Positions 35,871 through 47,690 of a stretch of DNA of 64,000 bases are shown here, in pieces. This DNA comes from Rapana venosa (Eukaryota; Mollusca; Gastropoda; Neogastropoda; Muricidae): assembly GCA_028751875.1 (NCBI GenBank), contig CM054159.1, positions 8,964,092 through 9,028,091 on the forward strand, written 5' to 3'. The position numbers and the translations under genes are program-made. Under the pieces are notes generated by a model that was not told the DNA's origin, did not search any database, and saw nothing but the letters and a program-made list of their open reading frames with translations. Positions within the stretch are counted from its first letter, which is position 1, and each line of letters opens with the position of its first letter.

Positions 35871-36898
35871 GTGAAGCAGTCAACACTGACTATGGCCAGC
35901 AACCCTGCAGTAGGCAATGATGAAGATTCCTCTCTGTACCCCCCACAAGCAATGCCGTTTACACTGCAAGATGTCCAAAGAATCATAGATGACCAAACTG
36001 CCATCTTCAATGAGAAATTTGTAGGCATCTCTACAGATATGTCAATCATCAAGACTGCCATCCAGAACCTATCATGCGATGTTGCAGCGCTCAAGCAACG
36101 CACAATGGCCATTGAAGCTACGTGTGAAGAGGTGAAGGACAAACATGAAGAGCTCCAGATAGCAGTGGAAGATCTCGAGGAGGAGTGTGCTGAGGTGAAA
36201 AGAAAAGTGACCGAAGAAATTGACAAATTAGAAGCTTTCTCTCGTCGAGACAACCTGAGATTCTTCGGTATTCCAGAATCCCCAGATGAGACATATGAGT
36301 CTTGCACGGACAAGGTGTCAATATTTTACAAGAAACAGTTCCAGACAAAATATGGTCCCTTGATGACATTGCCCGTGCTCATCGCCTTGGATCACGTACA
36401 ATTACATCAGTTACTAACCCACGCCCTATGATTGTCAAAATGGAACACTGGAAAGATAAGATGGCAATCATCAACTCTGGAAGGGAGGCTTTGAAGAAGA
36501 AAGGCATCAAGGTAGCCGGTGACCTGACCACACGCCAGAGAGCAGTCCTGAAGGAGCACAGGGACAAGGGTTTACACGCCTACTTCAAAGCAGGAAAGTT
36601 GGTTGTCACAGGCCCGCTGAGGACCCGAGAAAATCAGAACAGAACTTGGTTTCCTTCCAATGGGGCCAAGAAGGACAATAACCTCAACAGCAGAAGACGG
36701 GATCACCAGCGTGACGCCTCCCACTCCTCAGAGATGGTGGCCACTGGTGCCACTGCTCTGCTCAACACCAGGGAGTGGCCTGCACTGACGACTCCAAGCA
36801 AAACCAGGTCTGCCAACCCCCCAAAGAGATCTCGTCCCCCAAGCACTCCAGAAGCTGAGTGCACCGAACCTGACCTACCTATGGAGGAGATGTTGTGA
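35871..36898 (+). pseudogene. LINE ORF1 (coiled-coil RNA-binding protein), one frameshift
   Basis: From ATG 35871, or the in-frame ATG at 35892, the protein has a heptad-rich coiled coil (about residues 55-115), then RRDNLRFFGIPE, the signature of the RRM-like domain of LINE ORF1 proteins. About 36315 the frame shifts by one base, and DDIARAHRLG, RPMIVKMEHW and the C-terminal domain continue in the next frame to TGA 36896-36898. The C-terminus is basic, then Pro/Ser-rich. ORF1 proteins bind element RNA and chaperone reverse transcription. The frame after the stop is the same one in which ORF2 begins. Confidence 0.85.
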
Positions 36899-36919
36899 CG
36901 TGAAGGTCTGGCCACAAGG

Positions 36920-39900
36920 ACTCTTTCAAGTGAAGTGATATTGGAAAAGGACACATGCACCCCTATTGAAGAAAAGGCTTTGTCTGTGCTTTCATGGAAC
37001 ATTGGGGGGGCTGTTTGGAAAACTTTCTGACCAGGGCTTTGTTACTTTTGTAAGTAGTTTTGATATTGTTTGTCTTTCAGAAACTTTTTGCCACGAAAAA
37101 ATAACAACTTTAAACAGCTTTCCTAATTATGTGTGCTATTCTTCCCCAGCTGTGAAGCTCTCCCACCGTGGAAGATGCAGTGGTGGGGTTTTAGTTTTAG
37201 TCAAAAAAGAGTTTGCTGAATTTGCAATCAAAATAGAGACAGACTGTGAAAATGTAGTTTGTGTCAAATTTGCTAAGAGTCTTTTTGGTGTTGATTCTGA
37301 TGTCTTTCTTTTTCATTGTTATTGTCCACCTACTACTTCCCCTTTTTACGAATCTGCACAGACAAATTGCCACATACATGCTATTGAAGAATGTATAGTT
37401 AATGTTGTTCTTGAACACAATGCTAACAATTTCCTTGTTTGTGGCGACTTTAATGCCAGAACAGATCTTCAGCCTAATTCAGAAATGTTTAACCTTGACC
37501 CTGAAGATATAACAAAACGTAACTGGGATGAACTGATCTCATGCCGAAATTCAGAAGATAAGACTGTTAATGACTTCGGAAAGACACTGCTGTCAATGTG
37601 CACATGCTTAGAGCTACTTATTTTGAATGGTTTTTGTTCACCTGATTTGTCTGACAAGTTTACATTTATATCAACTGCTGGAAGCAGCACAAATGATTAT
37701 TTCCTAAGCTCAACAGATATTCTAAATCTTTGTTCTACACTTGAAATACAGGAATGAATAGAATCTGACCACATGCCCTTGAAACTAACCTTAACTGCGT
37801 GTACTAATTGCAATGTCATATCAAATGATAAAGAGTATGTTCCAGTTACTAAATACTCATGGGATCCCAAAATGCATGACCAGTTAACTGAAAGATTAGA
37901 GAGTGCAGCTTTCAAAAATGAAATTTCTTTAGCAACCTCACAAATAGACTTCTCATGTGACGATGCGCTGGAGATCTTTTCACAGGCTATCCTGGAGTCG
38001 GTATCTTGCATGAAAAAAGAATTTGGTAAGCCACCTGTAAAAAATACTAACAATTGCTGGTATGATAAAGAATGCAAAGAGTCAAAAAAGAAAGTATACA
38101 AAGCCCTTAGAAAGTACAACCATAAAAGAACAGATGCTAATTGAGCATCCTATACTTTAGAAAGAAATTTATACAAAGCCCTTGTAAGACAAAAAGAAAG
38201 GTCATTTAAAAAAGAGAAGGTAGATAAAATACTTCAATCTGTTTACAATCCACAGGATTTCTGGAAAGAAATGAAGGTTTATAAACATAACACTCATGTG
38301 ACAAATAACATATCTAAAGAAAAATGGTTTAATCATTTCAATTCATTATTGAATGAGAGTAATTCTGATACATTGAGTGATGTCGCTTCTAATGCAGTAT
38401 TTAATGAAATGCCCGACAATACTGAAGATAACACTGATAATATCAATGATGAAATTAGTGAAACGGAAGTTAAGAACGCAATAAGGCATGCAAAACCAAG
38501 AAAAGCCGCTGGGCCAGATAACATAATAAATGAAGTCCTTAAATCAACAGATGTTATTGTCCCTTTCCTTGTAAAACTGTTCAATACATTGTTTACCAGT
38601 GGACTTAATCCCAAAGAATGGTGTAAAGCTATAATTGTTCCTCTCTTCAAAAAGGGAGATCCAGAAAATCCAGGAAATTATCGCGGTATTACCTTGCTAA
38701 GCTGTGTCAGTAAATTATATACTCATATTCTTAACACCCGACTAACAACATGGGCTGAAAGCAGCAACAAAATTTTAGAAGCACAAGCAGGGTTTCGGAA
38801 AGACTATAGAACTACCGACCATATTTTTACTCTATATGCAATCGTACAACAATATCTATTCCAAAAGAAAAAAGTATATGTAGCTTTTGTGGACTTCCAA
38901 AAGGCCTTTGACACAGTGAATAGAAATGTCTTGTGGAAAATCTTAATAAAGGTAGGTGTGAATGGAAAAATGCTAAAGGCCATACAAGCTATGTACTCGT
39001 CAGTGTTGTGCTGCATCCGTTCATCTGCAGGATATTCCGATTACTTTGAATGCCTTCAGGGCCTCAAACAGGGTTGTCTTGCTTCACCAACTTTATTTTC
39101 CCTTTTGATAAACGATCTTGCAACATATATCATAAGCAATGGAAATCACGGAATTCAGCTAAGTCAAAATGCCACCGAAATGTTCCTCTTAATGTTTGCA
39201 GATGACCTGTTACTTTTCTCATACTCCCCTGTAGGCTTGCAAAAACCAGCTAAACAATTTACATCATATTGCTAATAAATTTGGATTAAAGGTAAATCTT
39301 GAAAAAACTAAAATTATTGTATTTCGGAATGGTGGACACTTATCAAAAATATGAACACTGGCACTTTGGACATCAAAAGTTGGAAGTTGTTAACTCATAT
39401 AAGTACCTTGGCCTTATTTTCACAACCCGCTTGAGTTTGAATGTTGCCACTGAAAGCTTGACGACAAAGCTAAAAAATGTGTTATAGAAATATGTAGGAC
39501 ACTACGTAAACTAGATTGCTTTTTCCCTCAAGATCTTCTTTAAACTTTTTGATGCACGTGTTGCTCCTATACTACTGTATGCAGCTGAGGTGTGGGGTTG
39601 TGCAGGAATTTAATCAGATTGAAAAAGTCCATCTTTTTGCATGTAAGCGTTTTTTAAATGTTAGTCTACACACACCAAACTACATGGTGTATGGAGAATT
39701 AGGCCGTTACCCTCTCCTCGTTTTGTCAGCTGTCAGAACTGTTTCCTACTGGCTAACGTCTGTGCTCCTTACCTAGCCAGAGATATGCTAGCATGGCTTA
39801 CCATATGTTAAATTTGTTAATAAAAAAGGGCATATAACTTGGGTTACACACATCAGAAATCTTCTCTGCTCCTCTGGATTTGGCTACGTTGGCTATTTCA

Positions 39901-40380
39901 AGGAGTCGGAAATCATAAAGCTTTTTTACGTGAATTCAAGCAAAGAATGATCGATTGCTTCAGACAACAATGGTCTGAAAAAATAACCACTAGACCCCGC
40001 TATAATCTGTACAGTTCTTCAAAAGTTTATTAGAACCAGAAAAGTACATGGACTTAATCACTTCCAGGTATATACGTACTATGTTCATACGATTCAGACT
40101 GGGAGTAACAGATTTAAAAAGCAATAAATTTATATATACACCAGATAATGTTCCCTGGCTTGTCCAAATTGTAATCGTGCTCCTGAAGATGAAATTCACT
40201 TTCTTTTCTACTGCCCGGCATACACTGAATTTGCGGAAAACTTATCTAAGCAAGATTAATCTAGAATATTTCAGAAATGAGAGGTTATCTCTATTAGAGT
40301 CACAGGAACCCGAGCAAGTTGTACATCTGGCAAAGTTTATATTCTATGCCTTTAAAAGCAGAAAATCTCAACCTATTTAG
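36920..40380 (+). pseudogene. LINE ORF2 (endonuclease - reverse transcriptase), disrupted
   Basis: Endonuclease: LSWNIGG (36983-), CLSETF (about 37072), GDFNAR (37443-) and IESDHMPL (about 37758). Reverse transcriptase: GPDNIINEVLK (about 38512), NYRGITLLSC (about 38679), FVDFQKAFDTV (about 38886), LKQGCLASPTLF (about 39063) and the catalytic FADD (39195-39206). C-terminus: C-x2-C-x8-H-x4-C around 40160-40213 and a final KFIFYAFKSRK. Damage: one extra G in a G7 run at 37004-37010; TGA in place of a sense codon just before IESDH (37755-37757) and at 38142-38144; A-run frameshifts near 39240 and 39345; further shifts around 39475-39600. Dead copy. Confidence 0.88.
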
Positions 40381-40514
40381 CAGCTAAGACATCTTCCAAT
40401 TAGGCGTTTTTGCATACCACATAAACTTGTGCTTATTCGGCAAGGCCAAAGACCTGTCTGTCTGTCTTTCTGTATGCATGTATGTCTACATCTGTCTGTT
40501 GTTTGGATTTTTGC

Positions 40515-40530
40515 TCTTTTTTTTTTTTTT

Positions 40531-40561
<31 letters not shown>

Positions 40562-40580
40562 GGGTGGGGGGGGGGGGGTC
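40515..40580. repeat. Poly-T then poly-G tract
   Basis: About 22 T (40518-40540) followed by about 37 G with one T interruption. Confidence 0.92.
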
Positions 40581-40759
40581 TTTGGGTTTTTCTTTAGGGT
40601 AGCTTTTTTTTGTTTTTTGTTTGTTTTTTTTTTGTTGTTGTTTTTTCCCCTTTTTTTTCCGTTTTTTTCTTCCTTTTTCTTAAGGAGCTAGTTACTTGAA
40701 AAGGTTTTGTGAACTTTATGAATTGCTGCAGTTGTTTGCATCTATCCATTCCCTTCTTG

Positions 40760-40812
40760 TTTATGGACTTTCCAAGTCTGAACAATAAAAATCATTTGTC
40801 ATTGTCATTGTT
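40760..40812 (+). repeat. Possible retroposon 3' end with (ATTGTC)n
   Basis: CAAGTCTGAACAATAAAAAT then CATTTGTCATTGTCATTG. The AATAAA plus short tandem hexamer resembles the tail of a non-LTR element and may belong to the LINE just upstream. Confidence 0.35.
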
Positions 40813-40832
40813 TCTCTCTGTCCTCTGTCTCT

Positions 40833-40835
<3 letters not shown>

Positions 40836-40898
<63 letters not shown>
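40836..40898. repeat. Poly-C tract of about 63 bases
   Basis: An uninterrupted C run, the longest homopolymer in the window. Confidence 0.95.
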
Positions 40899-40901
<3 letters not shown>

Positions 40902-40989
40902 TCTCTCTTCTCTCTTTCCTCTGTCTGTATCTCTTTTATGACTGGATGTAAAGAAAAGTCTCAAGGCTCGTATTCTGTTACCCTCAGAA

Positions 40990-42040
40990 AATAAAATGTT
41001 GTTAATCGTTTGTTATCGTTATCTCTGGCTTGTTTACTTGTGTGTAGTCTATTGTTTAGGTGGTTGGTTTTTTTAATTTGTTTGTTTAGTTTTTTTAAAA
41101 CTACAATTATGAGTGTCACTTTCATTAATTTTGTTATTTTTGTCTGGTAATTATGGCTGTGATTACCTTTGTCAGAATGACTTGGTGAATATAGTAAACA
41201 TACAATCTACATTACCGTTGCTTTCCCAAAACAACAAACCCAAAAAAGACAATCCACACCCCCCCCCCCCCCCCACCCCCCAAATTTAAAATTAATAAAA
41301 CCCAAAACAAACACACGCACACAACAAAATAAACGAAACAAACAAAAACAAAGCAAAAACAACAAAGACAAAGACAACTGAACTAAAAATCATACTTTTG
41401 ATTATCTAAAAACATTTGAGCAAGTGGAAAATCAAGACACTTGTGTTGGGATGTGTATCATTGGTTTGTTTGGTGATATGTGAGTGATATGTCAGTTTGA
41501 TAAGACTACATAATGCAGTAATTGAGTGAATCTGGAAATTGCCTCCTGTCAGATCCTTGGTGTAGTAGCCAGGGGATCAGTGATACTGATAGTGAAAGAA
41601 AAAAGTTATAATGTAAAAAATGAGAGATGGCATAGTTTGTGATTCTGAGTACTTGTAGATCTACTGCTAAATTGTTTTGAACTACCTAGTTTAATTACAA
41701 AAAGAAGACCCCCCCCCCCCCCCATCCCCACACACCTGCAAAAAGACACCTCCAAACAAACCCAGATGCAGAAAGGAAGGACAAATCAAATCATACTAAA
41801 GTGACACTTTAGGTTTAAGACTTTAACTGTTCTTCATTGCGCTCTCTCTCTCTCAGGTATATATATTTGGGGGGATAAAACCCCCCACCCAAGATGGACC
41901 CAGTAGCTGGCAACAATGATCTATCACTGTGCTTTTAAGAGACAAGTTTGTTTTGACTTGACTTACTTTTGTAGCTGGTATCTTTGACTGCTTACTATTA
42001 CAACACCTATCACTCAACGCCACAATATTTCTGTTTGTTT
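40990..42040. other. No gene recognised; two further poly-C tracts
   Basis: AT-rich DNA with C runs at 41261-41274 and 41710-41723 in A/C-rich surroundings. Confidence 0.4.
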
Positions 42041-42043
42041 CAG

Positions 42044-42130
42044 ATAGAAGAATGGAGGGACCGAGGGTGCAAAAAACAATCGTGAACGCTGTCGGCCTTC
42101 AATGATACCATTACCAGCAGCAGACCTCTG
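42044..42130 (+). other. Candidate exon behind a strong splice acceptor
   Basis: ATATTTCTGTTTGTTTCAG ends at 42043, a textbook acceptor with a pyrimidine tract. The following bases read IEEWRDRGCKKQS then stop in one frame, or RRMEGPRVQKTIVNAVGLQ then stop in another. Local composition is less AT-rich up to about 42350. It could be a terminal or untranslated exon of a gene not otherwise seen here, or a chance match. Confidence 0.25.
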
Positions 42131-42716
42131 GGGGCCCCCAAACTCCCACATTCTCCTGAAGGTCCCTTCAAGCATCAACACCTACCCTCCAGTAAACACA
42201 TCAGGATCGTGTAGGATTTGACTCACTGCCTGCTCAACATGTACCTGTTCAACCCTAGTCCTGTTACGTGGTCAGGTTTGGAGTGAGGGTGTACCTGTGG
42301 AGGAACTGTGTGGTTTTGATGTAACCACTCTGGTTCCTGTCAAGAGAGGGTGATAAGCAGTTGGACCAACCAGTTCAGTTTGTCAGTGTCTCCTCTGGGG
42401 AGAGGTAAGTCCTTTGTGGTGTGAACTGTTCGTGAGTATGGTGGAGTGATCTCTAAAGGCAGTGATTGGGTGTACATGCATAGATGGGTGTGTGGTGGTT
42501 TTTTTATCAGGGTGCATTTAATGTCTATTTTTGCTACTGGGCAACTTTGAATTGTATAGATATGTGAATACAGGTATGCACATTGTTGACTCAAAGTTGT
42601 GCTTTATGTAATGTACTGTATATTCTGGAAAGTACATGTATATATAGGCATTCCAAAACAGAATAGACTCGCACACACAGACACACACGCACACACACTT
42701 AAAAAAATTTTTTTTA

Positions 42717-42793
42717 TGGAAGGATAGCTTGATGAAAACAAAAAGCGAATGTGTTGCTTATTCAATTCACCATCTAGAAAAAGAACATTGACG
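42717..42793 (+). repeat. Retroposon 3'-end repeat, copy 3
   Basis: GGATAGCTTGATGAAAACAA, then TGTTGCTTATTCAATTCACC, then ATCTAGAAAAAGAACATTGA, followed at once by CACACC repeats. Homologous to 27700-27772. Confidence 0.6.
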
Positions 42794-42799
42794 TTGCTT

Positions 42800-42970
42800 T
42801 TCACACACCATGCCACACCACACCACACCAAACTACACCACACCCTACACGCACCCACACACCACATCACACCACACCACACCTCACCAAACACACACAC
42901 ACACACCTCTCTCTCTCCCCTCCTTCTCTCTCTCTCTCTCTCTCTTCCTCTCTTCCCCCCCCCCCCCCCC
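42800..42970. repeat. CACAC/CACCA repeats, CT repeat and poly-C
   Basis: ACACC-type pentanucleotide and CA repeats (42803-42905), CT (42908-42945), and C run (42955-42970). Confidence 0.9.
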
Positions 42971-42974
42971 TTCC

Positions 42975-43975
42975 CCACCCCCTCCTCTCTGTTCTGTTCC
43001 TATTTTTTCAATTCAGCCATTATTCAAGATGTGTGTCATCTCTGGTAGAATCATGTGCCGCAGGCTTTTGTTTCAAACATTACTGGTAGTGAAAAGGGAG
43101 CAAGTAAACGTGGTTCCTATTAATAAAGTATTACTGATTGACGGTGGCAGCTGGGGAATCTGCAAATGGTACTGAAGTACTGCAAGCACTTGGAACTTCC
43201 TGCTTGGGCTTTTGTTTGTATTGGTTTTTGGTGTGTGTGGGTATCATGTATACTGTATACATATATATGCGTGTGTGTTACAATACTATTAATGCTATAG
43301 TAGGCAGCAATAGAATAGAAGGTAATGCAGAGAAATGAGACAAGGATAATGGAATTTCAAAGTGGAACTTGGAATTTTAAAACTTTTGGTGTGTGTGTGT
43401 GCTTCGAAATGTGTGTGTGTGAATCAGTAACCCCCTCCCCCCCAAAAAAACAACCCCAAAAAACCCCACCCCAAAATGTATATAATCCAGTGAAAAAAGT
43501 CAAAAGACCATACAGTTCTAAAAAAAATAATTTAAAAAAGTGGGGGTGGGAACATGGATTGTAATGTAGAATTTCAGTATTGTAAGTAAATGTCCATGTG
43601 TGAATTATTTTGTGTGTTCTTCAATTTAATGTCTTTTTACTTCAGTGATATTAGACTTTGTGTGTGTGTGACAGAGAGAGAGAGCAAGTATATATATGAT
43701 AATGAGACCATGCCAAAATGTCATGAAAATGAACGAAAAAGTAGACACTGGAGACACTTATGTCATGTAAACTGAGAGTTGATAAAGTAGCACTGCTTGT
43801 GACAAGTCATAGGTGGTGGATGACATACACTTTGAAGTTATGCTATCATGAATAAAGATTTTTTTAACTTCAGATTGTAAAGAATCCTCGGGAAGTCATT
43901 TGAATCCCATTATAGGAACAGAATTCTGTCCTTAGTAGTTTTAGAAAGTGATGGATGAAGCTGGGGGGTATGTGT
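42975..43975. other. No gene recognised
   Basis: AT-rich with short GT runs (43388-43423, 43660-43669). No coding evidence. Confidence 0.4.
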
Positions 43976-43980
43976 TTTTA

Positions 43981-44395
43981 AGTTTAGCCAAGTGGTTAGA
44001 GTGTTGAGCTCGTGATCTGATGGTGTGGGTTTGAGCCACCACTGAAACGCTTTTCCCTGGGGATTTTCCCCCTGGATTTAACGTCAGTACCACTCCACTC
44101 TTCCATAAGTCCTTTGGGTGAGTTGAGAATATAATCCGATTCCTGTGTGTGAACACACAGAGAACATCTTGCGTACACGTCAAAACCCGTTCTGCCTTTC
44201 ACAAGACTACAGCTGTTGTGTGCCTGTAGAATGGATGATAAAATTTTAAAAGCACAGGTCTGCACTGTGATGTGGTGATTAGACATCACTATCCCTGAAG
44301 CCAGAATGCAGATACCTTAATGTGGGCGAGCAGTCGCATACGCAAAATCTCACCATTGGCAAACCTCTAGTGTTCTGTTCAGTTTTGAGTATTTG
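43981..44395 (+). mobile_element. SINE-A, tail B
   Basis: TAGCCAAGTGGTTAGAGTGT (A box), GTGTGGGTTTGAGCC (B box), GGATTTAACGTCAGTACCAC, AGTCCTTTGGGTGAG, CATCTTGCGTACACGTCAAA, then tail B: GATTAGACATCACTATCCCT, GATACCTTAATGTGGGCG, AAAATCTCACCATTGGCAAA. Nearly full length. Confidence 0.75.
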
Positions 44396-45165
44396 AGGAG
44401 CAAAGATTGAGAATTATGGAAGTAAGAGTTTTCATCAATGCCTTGTTATTGTGTGGTAACACTGGGATGAGTAGCAGGGGCACAGTGCTTTATAGTAGAA
44501 GAGGAGACCTCAGAATCAGATTTTTTTTAAAAGGAAGAAAGCAACTTTTTTTTGGTGGCCAGTATGAAAGCCATTTTTGTTGTTGTTGTAAGTTTGCCAG
44601 TATATTTTTAGAAACTAAAACAAGGAAGTATTGTAAATCTTCAGCAGTGACAGAAGTGGGTCTGGAGAAAAAAAAAGGTATGGATTGACCTATTTTCGTT
44701 ATGTTTGAATAAGATTCTGCAAGGTCTTCAGGCAGGGATGTGAACTGAAAAAAATGTTACAAAGATTTGAGAATTTCCACTTCTTTCCCCCTCGCCTCTC
44801 CCCACCCCCACCTCCCACCCCACCCTACCCCCACTCTTCCACTTCCCTCCTTAATCATTGTCAAGTGTTGTAACTTGTACCATGAGACACTGGTCCTGTA
44901 ACACGCAAAACTCCACCCTTATTCTTGTAGAGAGGAGGAGAAGACAGACGGAAGTGGTGTGGGTTGTAATTTCGGTATGATGAAGAGGGCGTCATTGCGT
45001 GCAGAGCGAGCATGTCCTACTAGCTACCCCACATTTGTGCTGAAGGAAGAAGGGTGGTGGCTGTAAAAATGCTACGCAGATAAGATTACAAGATATGTAA
45101 TGTCAGGAACAAGGTGAAGGTAGTCACACACTCGCAGGTTTTGAATATGCTTTGCCCGGCTGTGT

Positions 45166-45196
<31 letters not shown>

Positions 45197-46430
45197 GGTG
45201 GAGAAGAAGAAGAAAAGCGAGGTTTCCTTGTCCCCTACCCCCACGGCCCCACATTAATCTTACCATGTCTCAACCCAACACGTTTTCTGCCCTTAGTTAT
45301 ACTATAGCCCCCCCCCCAATTCCCCCCTACCCCCTCTCTGTGACCCTATTCATCTCTCCTCCCTTCCTACCTATGTTGCCCTCAATTTTGACTTGGTAGA
45401 TAATATCCCATGTCACTGAAGCTGTTGGAGGAATAGAACACTGCTTTTCATGGGTTACTTACAGTCCCAAGGAGTGATGTACTGTTAAAGGGCAAAGAAA
45501 GGTAGGTCTGTACCAGTTGACAAGTGGTGCAGATAAAATTTGGCCCACTTGAACGGGGCCACAAGTCAACGGCCAGGAGAGATAAAAAGGAAGTGTATTC
45601 AACGTTTGTCCTCACAAAAGGATTAGTCGCTCTGATGAAGGCAAGAATGATAAGAATAAAATATGCAATCGTTTTCATACCACAAAGGGAGAGATTTGGG
45701 GGGGGGGGGGGGGGGTTGGAGTGTGGGATGGGAGGGTAAGGGGACTTTTGTCAAAGTGCATCAATTGAGAGAGTTGTACAGTCGACCTTTTATGTGCTTC
45801 ATTATCATAGTAGTATGCATTGTCTATGCATACATGTTTACAAACATATATACAGTATAAAAATATTGTCTCATTTGTGAAACAGTTTCACAGCTCACTT
45901 TTCATGTGTTTACAAATCTATGTTGTGTAAAAGTGGTGAACATTCCAGTGTACGGTAAACTTGAAGTTAGATACTTTGATAAACGATGCCTGTACCTGTT
46001 CTCTGTTTTTCCTTGTTAAACATGTTATCTGTTACTAGAGACTGAGCTAGTGACTACATGGCATGTGCCTGTACACGAAGTTGGCTACGTGGCCTGACTG
46101 ACTTAGACTAGAGTTGAAAAGCACACCTTGCCTAGATTGCTACGTGAAAAGGATGACACTGCATCAGTGTCTGACACAGAGGCAACTTGTGAACATTGTA
46201 CTATTCATTTCTACATCAATGGGTATGTTGTTGAGTGTTCCCAGTCTTGAGCAGCCTGAGTGAGGGTCACCCAGAGTATGCACTCTGCCTCACTGATCAC
46301 ACCTAGGAACCTCGGTGAAAAGTTGTGTTAAGGTTTTATAATTTGCCACTGTCTGCATTCTATGACTTTCACTAGTTGCAGGTTTATTTGTTTTGTGTTT
46401 TGATTTTTTTTTATAAAAATTCATGAGGGA
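44396..46430. other. No gene recognised
   Basis: Contains a GT run (45164-45195), a C-rich patch (44790-44840) and a G run (45699-45716). 44920-45060 and 45480-45660 are less AT-rich, but no exon can be supported. Confidence 0.35.
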
Positions 46431-46431
46431 T

Positions 46432-46615
46432 GCTATAGCTAAGTGAATTAAACGTTTGACTTCCATCCTAGGGGTACATGAAGTCATGGGTTCGAATCTG
46501 GGCAGCAGTGTGTAGTGAATGAAGAGTGGGGATTTTTATGATCTTCTGGGTCAACTTAAAGTGCAGACCTGCTTGTGCCTTTATTCTCTTTGTGTACATG
46601 TGTCCTATCAGAGTG
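46432..46615 (+). mobile_element. tRNA-derived SINE with GTGCAGACCTGC block
   Basis: TATAGCTAAGTGAATTAAAC (A box) and CATGGGTTCGAATCTGGGC (B box, 46485-46503) precede GGTCAACTTAAAGTGCAGAC then CTGCTTGTGCCTTTA and TTTGTGTACATGTG. I recognise this 3' part from common molluscan SINEs, from memory only. Confidence 0.7.
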
Positions 46616-47170
46616 GCTTTTTTTTTGGCTAGTACTGTAGTAGTAATGCATGATAATGAAAGAGAACAGCACTACTAGTGACAGTGAATTGGGCACAGAT
46701 TGTGTTGTTCTGACTTTTTTTTCTTTCTAATCTGTTGTTCAGGTTGAGTAAGCAGAATACTTCTTTTGGACTGTATGAAAGTTTGCAAATTTAGCTATTT
46801 ATTGTTGGGTGTTTGGGGTTGGTTTTTTTTTCATTTTCTTGTTTTTGGTTTAGGGTAATGGTGGTGTTGCATTTTGGCTTTAAAAAAAGTTTTTGGTGGT
46901 TGTTGTTCAACTTGTTGAGACATGAAAATATAGTGATTGGTATAAAGATGCATAAAAGAAAATAATAAGCATAGAACCCCTGTCCCTCCCCCTAGGCGAA
47001 AAAAAAAAGTTGAAATGTGCACTATTACTACTGTTTGACAAGTCTGGGATTAGGATTTGTGTTTATTTAACTTCACTCAATCATGCAGACATTTTAATCC
47101 ATTCAGCATTTACAGTTCACTTGAATTGAAGATCACAGTCATATCCAGTTAATCCACACACACACAAAAC
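46616..47170. other. No gene recognised
   Basis: AT-rich DNA with T and A runs. Confidence 0.4.
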
Positions 47171-47179
47171 AAGAGGAGA

Positions 47180-47220
<41 letters not shown>

Positions 47221-47230
47221 AGAGAGAAAT
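47160..47230. repeat. GA microsatellite
   Basis: Two blocks of GA units separated by GG. Confidence 0.93.
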
Positions 47231-47614
47231 AACAAAAAGTGTAGATTGTAGCAGATTGGTTTCTCAAGTCAGATGCTCACAAAGGAGAGTATTTCACAAC
47301 CTGATGTGGAATAATCATCGTGTCTATAGACCAACCAAACTTGCAAGAAGTCAACTGAAAATATGGCATAAAGACAGTCTTATCAGGAAAAAAAGTTCCA
47401 TGTGTGTGTTTTATTTTTTGTTTTGATTTGTTTTCCTGTCATCAGCTGTTGTTTATTCATGAACAAAAGAACTTGTTCTACCCAATGCATTTCCCACAAG
47501 TATCTTTATAGTGTACAGGTAACATTTTCAACCTGAAGTTATTATTTAAATACTTAAAATGAGTATAGTAGGCCTTTGACCCTTGTGAAGAGGCTTGTGA
47601 ACATAATATTGCTC

Positions 47615-47617
<3 letters not shown>

Positions 47618-47689
<72 letters not shown>

Positions 47690-47690
47690 A
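47618..47690. repeat. GA microsatellite
   Basis: About 34 perfect GA units followed by CACACA. Confidence 0.96.

Larger units (their letters stand above)
35871..40470 (+). mobile_element. Non-LTR retrotransposon (LINE), degenerate
   Basis: ORF1 and ORF2 remains lie in order, followed by an untranslated 3' region (about 40381-40470) that runs into simple repeats. The endonuclease, reverse transcriptase and a C-terminal CCHC cluster are all recognisable. At least two in-frame stops and several frameshifts make the copy non-functional. An APE-type endonuclease with this ORF1 fits the L1/Tx1 or I/Jockey-like groups; I cannot settle the clade by eye. Target duplications were not found. Confidence 0.9.

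Noticed and set aside
36118..36369. Minus-strand frames across LINE ORF1 and ORF2
   Set aside because: Shadows of the retrotransposon coding strand, which carries the recognisable motifs.
35871..38144. A domesticated LINE-derived host gene
   Set aside because: Frameshifts and stops occur in both ORFs and no exon structure or selective retention of one domain is apparent.
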